A stretch of 64,000 nt of DNA from assembly GCF_900090145.1 (NCBI RefSeq), contig NZ_FMHI01000019.1:92056-156055 (forward strand), given 5' to 3'. The notes under the pieces are model-generated. The model saw nothing but the letters and a program-made list of their open reading frames with translations, ran no database searches and was not told the DNA's origin. A program made the position numbers and the translations under genes. Every line of letters begins with the position of its first letter. Within the stretch, counting starts at the first letter, position 1. Source of the DNA: Streptomyces sp. WMMB 322 (GTDB lineage: Bacteria > Actinomycetota > Actinomycetes > Streptomycetales > Streptomycetaceae). Below, piece by piece: positions 59,800 through 64,000 of the stretch.

Positions 59800-60310
59800 T
59801 CGGCCGCGAGGGGCCGCATCCCGGAGACGAGCACCGAGCCGAGCGGCCGGCCGTCCGCGAGCCGCGCGCAGCCCTCCGTCCCCGGGGCGCGGTACGGCCC
59901 GGCAGCCGGTTCGTCCGTCCTCCGCTCGCTCTCGTCACGCTCGCGGAGCCCACGGTCTGTGGCGGCGCCCGACGCGTCCAGCCGGCCCCGCTCGCTCAGG
60001 CGCTTCCGTGCCTCCCCCCATTCCTGTTCGCTCCATCCGGGAGGGGCGAGGGCCGCCCGCGGCGCCGCCCCGATGCCGGCGGACGAGACGAGGGTTTCGC
60101 ACCCGCCGAGTCCGCCGTCAGCAGTGTGCCGCCAGGTGCCCGTCGCCGCGGTGCTCCAGCAGCACCGTGGCGACGGGCCACAGGACGAGGTGCGGTTCCC
60201 CGGGCCACGGCAGTGCGGCGTTCGCGGCGGCCAGCGGGGGCCTCGGCAGTTCCGCCGACTCGGCGGCCGTGTACGCCGGTTCCGCCGGACCGCTCAGTCG
60301 GGTCGTCGCG
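59800..60310 (-). pseudogene. Decayed SCO6745-family (helix-turn-helix-like) gene
   Basis: The 839-bp gap 59685-60523 looks empty, but minus-strand pieces join into the second half of a SCO6745-family protein. The first is LAAANAALPWPGEPHLVL, then VLLEHRGDGHLAA (frame ending at the stop at 60118). The next, LLTADSAGAKPSSRPPASG, lies in another frame directly after it, as if CA had been inserted. WSEQEWGEARKRLSERGRLD and EGCARLADGRPLG lie in a third frame down to about 59800. At least two frameshifts, and the N-terminal half is missing. The family recognition is from memory of the HRGDGH and PWPDEPHL motifs. Nearby CCCAGCGTCGGC(T/C)GCG is repeated at 59773 and 59793. Confidence 0.6.
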
Positions 60311-60442
60311 TGCCGTGGCTGAGCGCTGCGCTCCCTCGGGATTTTGCGGGCCCTCCGGACGGCCGGCCCGTGCGCCCGGGTGCGTGCCACGCGGAGCCGT
60401 ACGTCCGGTCCTGGAGTCACCCCTGGGCAATGTATCGACTGT

Positions 60443-60489
60443 TTGACACATCTTCCCTTGGAGACTTACTGTATCAACGACCTGATACA
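60443..60489 (+). promoter_or_regulatory. Promoter with operator before membrane protein/GntR operon
   Basis: TTGACA (60443-60448), an 18-bp spacer and TACTGT (60467-60472) form a strong promoter. TGTATCA (60470-60476) and TGATACA (60483-60489) are exact complements around 6 bp and cover the -10 end and transcription start. A further TGTATC (60431-60436) lies just upstream of the -35. This is a likely operator for the GntR protein encoded second in the operon. Confidence 0.7.
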
Positions 60490-60523
60490 AGTGAGTCAGA
60501 ACGACTCTTCAAGGGGGAATCCG

Positions 60524-61387
60524 ATGCTGAGCGTCCCAGTGGTGCCGCTCGTTTCCGTTCCGATCGTGGCGGGGTTGCTGCTTCTTCTGATACCGACCCG
60601 CACGCCGGCAACCGATCCAGCGGGACCCACGCCGCCGCAGCCCCGCCGCATCGCCCACTGGCGCCGGGGGAGCCTCGCTGCAGGCATCGTCGCTGCCGCT
60701 GCTCTGGCAGGACTCAGCGCCGGTGGCAACGACGTGGCCGCCTTCCTTGCCGGTCCCGCGCTGGGTGTCTGTGTGCTGGCGGGCTGCCTGGCGGGTGAAC
60801 TGGGGGTGGCCGAGCCGAAGGCGCAGGTCCGCACGGCCGCGCTGCGTCAGCGCCGGGTCCGCGACTACTTCCCCCGTCGTCTGGCGATCCGTCTCGCCGC
60901 CCTGACGGTGCTCCTCGCGGGGATGCTGGTGTTCACGCACCTGAGCTGGAAGGGAATTTCGGGGGCCAACTGGGTGTGCGGCAGCAGTCGCATCATGGTG
61001 CTGTACTTCTCGGACCGGCTCGGCTTCTCCTACGCGATCCCGGTCCTGGCCGCACTCGCGGCGGGTGCGGCGCTCTCCTTCGTCGCGCTGCGGCGCATCG
61101 CTCACCGCCCACCGCTGGACGCAGGGCCGGAGGCTCTGGAGGCCGACGAGCGGCAGCGTCACACATCTGCCCGCGCCGTGATCTCCGCCTGGGGCGCCGC
61201 CGTCTCCGCAGCCCTCGCGGCCGGCGCGCTTGCCCCCGGCGGTGTGCTCAACGGCTTCTGCCCGAGGTCCCCCGCCGATCTGCCGAGCATCCTGGCCACG
61301 CTTGCGGGCGCAGCGGGCATCGCATGCCTCGTCCACTTCCTGGTCCAGCTGGTCCGTGTCCCCGCCGGGCCCAAGGACGCCGCATGA
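60524..61387 (+). CDS. Multi-span membrane protein, unknown function, paired with GntR regulator
   Basis: A 287-residue protein with about six to eight hydrophobic helices (PLVSVPIVAGLLLLLIP, LAAGIVAAAALAGLSAG, LGVCVLAGCLAGELGV, IRLAALTVLLAGMLVF, IPVLAALAAGAALSFVAL, and two near the C terminus). A charged segment AALRQRRVRDYFPRR and a loop with Cys (GANWVCGSSRIMVLYF) stand out. I do not recognise the family. ATG 60524 follows AAGGGGGA. The stop overlaps the start of a YtrA-type regulator (ATGA), whose likely operator covers this operon's promoter. It may be a membrane-stress or efflux protein. Confidence 0.8.
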   Translation: MLSVPVVPLVSVPIVAGLLLLLIPTRTPATDPAGPTPPQPRRIAHWRRGSLAAGIVAAAALAGLSAGGNDVAAFLAGPALGVCVLAGCLAGELGVAEPKAQVRTAALRQRRVRDYFPRRLAIRLAALTVLLAGMLVFTHLSWKGISGANWVCGSSRIMVLYFSDRLGFSYAIPVLAALAAGAALSFVALRRIAHRPPLDAGPEALEADERQRHTSARAVISAWGAAVSAALAAGALAPGGVLNGFCPRSPADLPSILATLAGAAGIACLVHFLVQLVRVPAGPKDAA

Positions 61388-61797
61388 AGCCGCAGACGGT
61401 CCACGTCGACACCACGAGCCCGACGCCGCCCTATGAGCAGGTGCGCTCTCAGCTCGCCGACCTCATCCTGGGCGGGTACCTCGCGGCCGACGCACGTCTG
61501 CCGTCCGTACGGCAACTCGCCACGGACCTCGGCCTGGCGCCGGGCACCGTCGCGCGTGCATACCGGGAGCTGGAGTCCGCCGGTCTGATCCGGTCACGCA
61601 GGGGTGCCGGTACCCGGGTCACGCCACCGCAGGACCGCGGCCGGCGCGAGGAGGAGATGCTCGCGGAGGCGGCGCGCGCCTACATCGCGGCAGGACGCAG
61701 TCTCGGGGCGGACGACGAGCGTCTTCACGTGGCGCTGCGTGCCGCCCTCAGGGCGGAGCAGGCGGAGCTGGGGGCCCCTTCGGGCGGAGATCCCTGA
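61384..61797 (+). CDS. YtrA-subfamily GntR transcriptional regulator
   Basis: A 137-residue regulator. The winged helix has PPYEQVRSQLADLILGGYLAADARLPSVRQLATDLGLAPGTVARAYRELESAGLI, with the wing RRGAGTRV. It is followed by only about 50 residues of helix (EEEMLAEAARAYIAAGRSLG), the short dimerisation tail that defines the YtrA subgroup. These proteins usually repress the operon they sit in, often for ABC transporters. Here the partner is a single membrane protein. ATG 61384 overlaps the upstream stop. Confidence 0.9.
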   Translation: MKPQTVHVDTTSPTPPYEQVRSQLADLILGGYLAADARLPSVRQLATDLGLAPGTVARAYRELESAGLIRSRRGAGTRVTPPQDRGRREEEMLAEAARAYIAAGRSLGADDERLHVALRAALRAEQAELGAPSGGDP

Positions 61798-61858
61798 CCG
61801 CGCCCGTCTGCGGGCACGCGATTGTGCAGCCCGGGGGCCACGGGCCCACCCTGGGGGC

Positions 61859-62236
61859 ATGACGAAGCCGGAGCGAGTGCGGGTGCGCCGCGTGTACGAC
61901 GAGGTCAGCCCCGGTGAGGACGGGCTGCGGGTGCTGGTGGACCGGGTGTGGCCGCGGGGAATGAAGAAGGAGGACGCCCGGCTGGACGAGTGGGCCAAGC
62001 GGATCGCGCCCTCCACCGAGCTGCGCAAGTGGTATGCGCACGATGCGGAGCGCTTCGGGGAGTTCGCCGAGCGCTACCGTGCCGAACTCTCGGAGCCCGA
62101 GGCGCGCGAGGCGCTCGACCGCCTCCGCGAACAGGCGGACGGCGGCACAGTGACGCTGCTGACCTCGGTGAAGGAGGAGCAGCTGGACCGCAGTCACGCG
62201 GCGGTGCTCAGGGAGGAGCTCGGCGGTACCGGCTGA
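61859..62236 (+). CDS. DUF488 family protein
   Basis: A 125-residue protein with the DUF488 pattern RVRRVYDEVSPGEDGLRVLVDRVWPRGMKKEDARLDEWAKRIAPSTELRKWYAHD. The C-terminal strand is GTVTLLTSVKEEQLDRSHAAVLREEL. The Cys/Tyr nucleotide-like site typical of the family is not obvious, and the biochemical role is unknown. No ribosome site is clear before ATG 61859, although the conserved VRRVYDE motif starts close behind it. It stands alone between the GntR gene and argG. Confidence 0.85.
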   Translation: MTKPERVRVRRVYDEVSPGEDGLRVLVDRVWPRGMKKEDARLDEWAKRIAPSTELRKWYAHDAERFGEFAERYRAELSEPEAREALDRLREQADGGTVTLLTSVKEEQLDRSHAAVLREELGGTG

Positions 62237-62318
62237 GCTCCGGCTGCCGGGCGCCGGAGCCGGGCGGTACGCACTGGGACGGTGCGCACGGCCCGTCACA
62301 CGTCTCTGACCAGCCACG

Positions 62319-62370
62319 TTGACGAAGCATACGATGCAGTGCATACTTATGCCCATCAGCGTATGCACTG
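62319..62370 (+). promoter_or_regulatory. argG promoter with ARG boxes
   Basis: TTGACG (62319-62324), 17 bp, then CATACT (62342-62347) is the likely promoter. CAGTGCATAC (62337-62346) and GTATGCACTG (62361-62370) are exact complements with 14 bp between. GCATA-CT-TATGC (62341-62352) is nested inside and GCATACGATGC (62327-62337) lies upstream. The cluster fits paired ArgR boxes over the -10 and start. Confidence 0.75.
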
Positions 62371-62383
62371 TAAGGAGAACCCC

Positions 62384-63580
62384 GTGACTGAGCGCGTCGT
62401 ACTCGCCTACTCCGGCGGCCTTGACACCTCCGTCTGCATCGGCTGGATCGCCGAGGAGACCGGGGCCGAGGTCGTCGCCGTTGCCGTCGATGTCGGCCAG
62501 GGAGGCGAGGACCTGGACGTCATCCGCAAGCGCGCGCTGGCCTGCGGTGCCGTCGAGGCCGAAGTGGCGGACGCCAAGGAGGAGTTCGCCGACGAGTACT
62601 GCCTTCCGGCGATCAAGGCGAACGCGCTCTACATGGACCGCTACCCGCTGGTGTCGGCCCTCTCCCGGCCCACCATCGTCAAGCACCTCGTGGACGCCGC
62701 GCACAAGCACGGCGCGACCACCGTCGCCCACGGCTGCACCGGCAAGGGCAACGACCAGGTGCGGTTCGAGGCCGGCATCTCCTCCCTCGCCCCCGACCTG
62801 AAGTGCATCGCCCCCGTCCGCGACTACGCCATGACCCGGGACAAGGCCATCGCCTTCTGCGAGGACAAGGGCCTGCCGATCGCGACGAGCAAGAAGTCCC
62901 CGTACTCCATCGACCAGAACGTCTTCGGCCGGGCCGTGGAGACCGGCTTCCTCGAGGACATCTGGAACGCGCCGATCGAGGACGTCTACGAGTACACCGA
63001 GAACCCCGCAAGCCCGCGTGAGGCCGACGAGGTGATCGTCACCTTCGAGAAGGGCGTCCCCGTCGCACTCGACGGCAAGCCGGTCAGTGTCCTCCAGGCG
63101 ATCCAGCAGCTCAACGACCGGGCGGGCGCCCAGGGCGTCGGCCGGATCGACATGGTCGAGGACCGGCTGGTGGGCATCAAGTCCCGTGAGGTCTACGAGT
63201 CCCCGGGCGGAATCGCGCTCATCACCGCGCACCAGGAGCTGGAGAACGTCACCGTCGAGCGCGAACTGGCCCGCTACAAGCGGCAGGTCGAACAGCGGTG
63301 GGCCGAACTCGTCTACGACGGGCTGTGGTTCTCCCCGCTCAAGCGCGCCCTGGACGGCTTCATCGACGAGGCCAACGAGTACGTCAGCGGTGACATCCGG
63401 ATGACCCTGCACGGCGGGCGGGCCGTCGTCACCGGCCGGCGCTCCCAGCAGTCGCTCTACGACTTCAACCTCGCGACGTACGACAGCGGAGACACCTTCG
63501 ACCAGTCGATGTCCAAGGGCTTCATCGAGCTGTTCGGCATGTCGAGCAAGATCGCTGCCAAGCGGGACCTGGCCCAGTAG
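62384..63580 (+). CDS. argG: Argininosuccinate synthase
   Basis: A 398-residue enzyme that joins citrulline and aspartate with ATP. The N-type ATP loop is VVLAYSGGLDTSVCIGWI. THGCTGKGNDQ-type sequence (VAHGCTGKGNDQVRFE), RDKAIAFCEDKGLPI, KKSPYSIDQNVFGRAVE, and YESPGGIALITAHQELE follow. GTG 62384 has AAGGAG 5-8 nt upstream. ARG boxes overlap its promoter. argH, which usually follows in Streptomyces, is not present before the window ends. A terminator and a transposase gene follow instead. Confidence 0.97.
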   Translation: MTERVVLAYSGGLDTSVCIGWIAEETGAEVVAVAVDVGQGGEDLDVIRKRALACGAVEAEVADAKEEFADEYCLPAIKANALYMDRYPLVSALSRPTIVKHLVDAAHKHGATTVAHGCTGKGNDQVRFEAGISSLAPDLKCIAPVRDYAMTRDKAIAFCEDKGLPIATSKKSPYSIDQNVFGRAVETGFLEDIWNAPIEDVYEYTENPASPREADEVIVTFEKGVPVALDGKPVSVLQAIQQLNDRAGAQGVGRIDMVEDRLVGIKSREVYESPGGIALITAHQELENVTVERELARYKRQVEQRWAELVYDGLWFSPLKRALDGFIDEANEYVSGDIRMTLHGGRAVVTGRRSQQSLYDFNLATYDSGDTFDQSMSKGFIELFGMSSKIAAKRDLAQ

Positions 63581-63628
63581 TCTTCCCTCCCGGCCCGCCC
63601 GCCAGGGCCGTGTACGCACCACCTTCAG

Positions 63629-63660
63629 CCGCCTCCCCGCCGCATCCGGCGGGGAGGCGG
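63629..63660 (+). terminator. Terminator after argG
   Basis: A perfect 14-bp stem (63629-63642 with 63647-63660) with a CATC loop. It lies 48 bp past the argG stop, with no T run. Confidence 0.8.
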
Positions 63661-63697
63661 TCTGCGACGAGCACCGAGGAGAATCTCAATGAGCGTG

Positions 63698-64000
63698 TCA
63701 AGCCGCCTGCGTGGCCGGTGGGACGGAGGTGAATTGCCTCTTGTCGCGCAGCATCGCCCAGAGCACGTCGACTCGTCGGCGGGCGAGGGCGAGCAGGGCT
63801 TGGGTGTGCAGCAAGCCCTCGGATCGCTTCCTGAGGTAGTAGTCCCGGGAGGGACCGGGCCGCATCATCGCAGTCTGGGCGGCCAGGTAGAAGATGTGCC
63901 GCAGGCGCCGGTTGTAGCGCTTGGGCCGGTGGTAGTTGCCGGTTCGTCGGCCGGAGTCCCGGGCGACTGGGGCCAGGCCGGCGTGGGAGGCCAGTCGGCC
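63698..64000 (-). mobile_element. IS110-family transposase, C-terminal part (cut by window edge)
   Basis: One hundred codons on the minus strand, open at the right edge. They read GRLASHAGLAPVARDSGRRTG, then KRYNRRLRHIFYLAAQTAMM, then DYYLRKRSEGLLHTQALLALARRRVDVLWAMLRDKRQF, ending at a TGA at 63698-63700. This is the C-terminal transposase_20 domain of IS110-type DEDD transposases. The N-terminal catalytic half would lie beyond the window. IS110 elements have no terminal inverted repeats and carry a noncoding bridge RNA region. The stretch 63661-63697 might include its end. Its position right after argG suggests insertion near argH. Confidence 0.85.

Noticed and set aside
59739..60446. Plus-strand gene in the argR to membrane-protein gap
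   Set aside because: The frame is Arg/Pro/Ala low complexity. The minus-strand remnants explain the sequence better.

Overview
The window reads as the chromosome of a high-GC actinomycete, almost certainly a Streptomyces or close relative. The evidence is the strong G/C bias at third codon positions, the pafA, pafB/pafC, tatA/tatC, helY order, a DUF1844 gene before infC-rpmI-rplT, pheST, and the argCJBDR cluster. Genes are closely packed and found on both strands.

Layout. 1-2242: LacI regulator (cut by the left edge) diverging from an MFS transporter. 2252-12873: Pup ligase pafA, two FKBP prolyl isomerases, pafB-pafC, a small membrane protein, tatA, tatC, a lipid kinase and a HelY-type helicase. 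13025-19930: a secreted PI-PLC-like protein, a siderophore-interacting reductase with a possible iron box, a 5'-3' exonuclease, a BtuF-like metal receptor, a PuuD-like gamma-glutamyl hydrolase and an APC permease. The last two belong functionally with 20048-24483 (FadR regulator, glnA4-type gamma-glutamyl synthetase, aldehyde dehydrogenase, SDR). Together they form an amine import, glutamylation, oxidation and deglutamylation route, of the kind described for ethanolamine/polyamine use in S. coelicolor. 24561-31844: a DUF2510 protein, a D-threonine-aldolase-like enzyme, a membrane protein with a mycosin protease, SseB, an aquaporin and DUF1844. 32186-39938: translation genes infC, rpmI, rplT, an rRNA methylase, an orphan histidine kinase and pheST. 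40241-51317: a SpoIIE phosphatase, 3-hydroxybutyryl-CoA dehydrogenase, a Tat-exported GHL10 hydrolase, a divergent DMT exporter/MocR pair, a frameshifted ATP-dependent DNA ligase, a coiled-coil protein, a histidine phosphatase homologue lacking both catalytic histidines, and an MpaB/DUF2236 protein.

51336-54548 is the most accessory-looking part. Two imperfect copies of a sequence about 90-110 bp long, in opposite orientation, bracket an alpha/beta hydrolase, a TetR regulator and a zinc alcohol dehydrogenase. The TetR/dehydrogenase gap carries twin operators. 54639-63580 holds arginine biosynthesis (argC, J, B, D, R and the separate argG), with ARG-box-like sites before argC and argG. Between argR and argG lie a decayed SCO6745-family gene, a membrane protein with its own YtrA-type GntR regulator and a clear operator, and a DUF488 gene. 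The right edge cuts an IS110-family transposase placed just after argG, where argH would be expected.

Recurring features. Many genes have a TANNNT -10 hexamer ending 5-8 nt before the start codon and no Shine-Dalgarno, so they are probably leaderless. Several operons end in long perfect GC-rich hairpins without a T tract. No rRNA, tRNA or CRISPR was seen.
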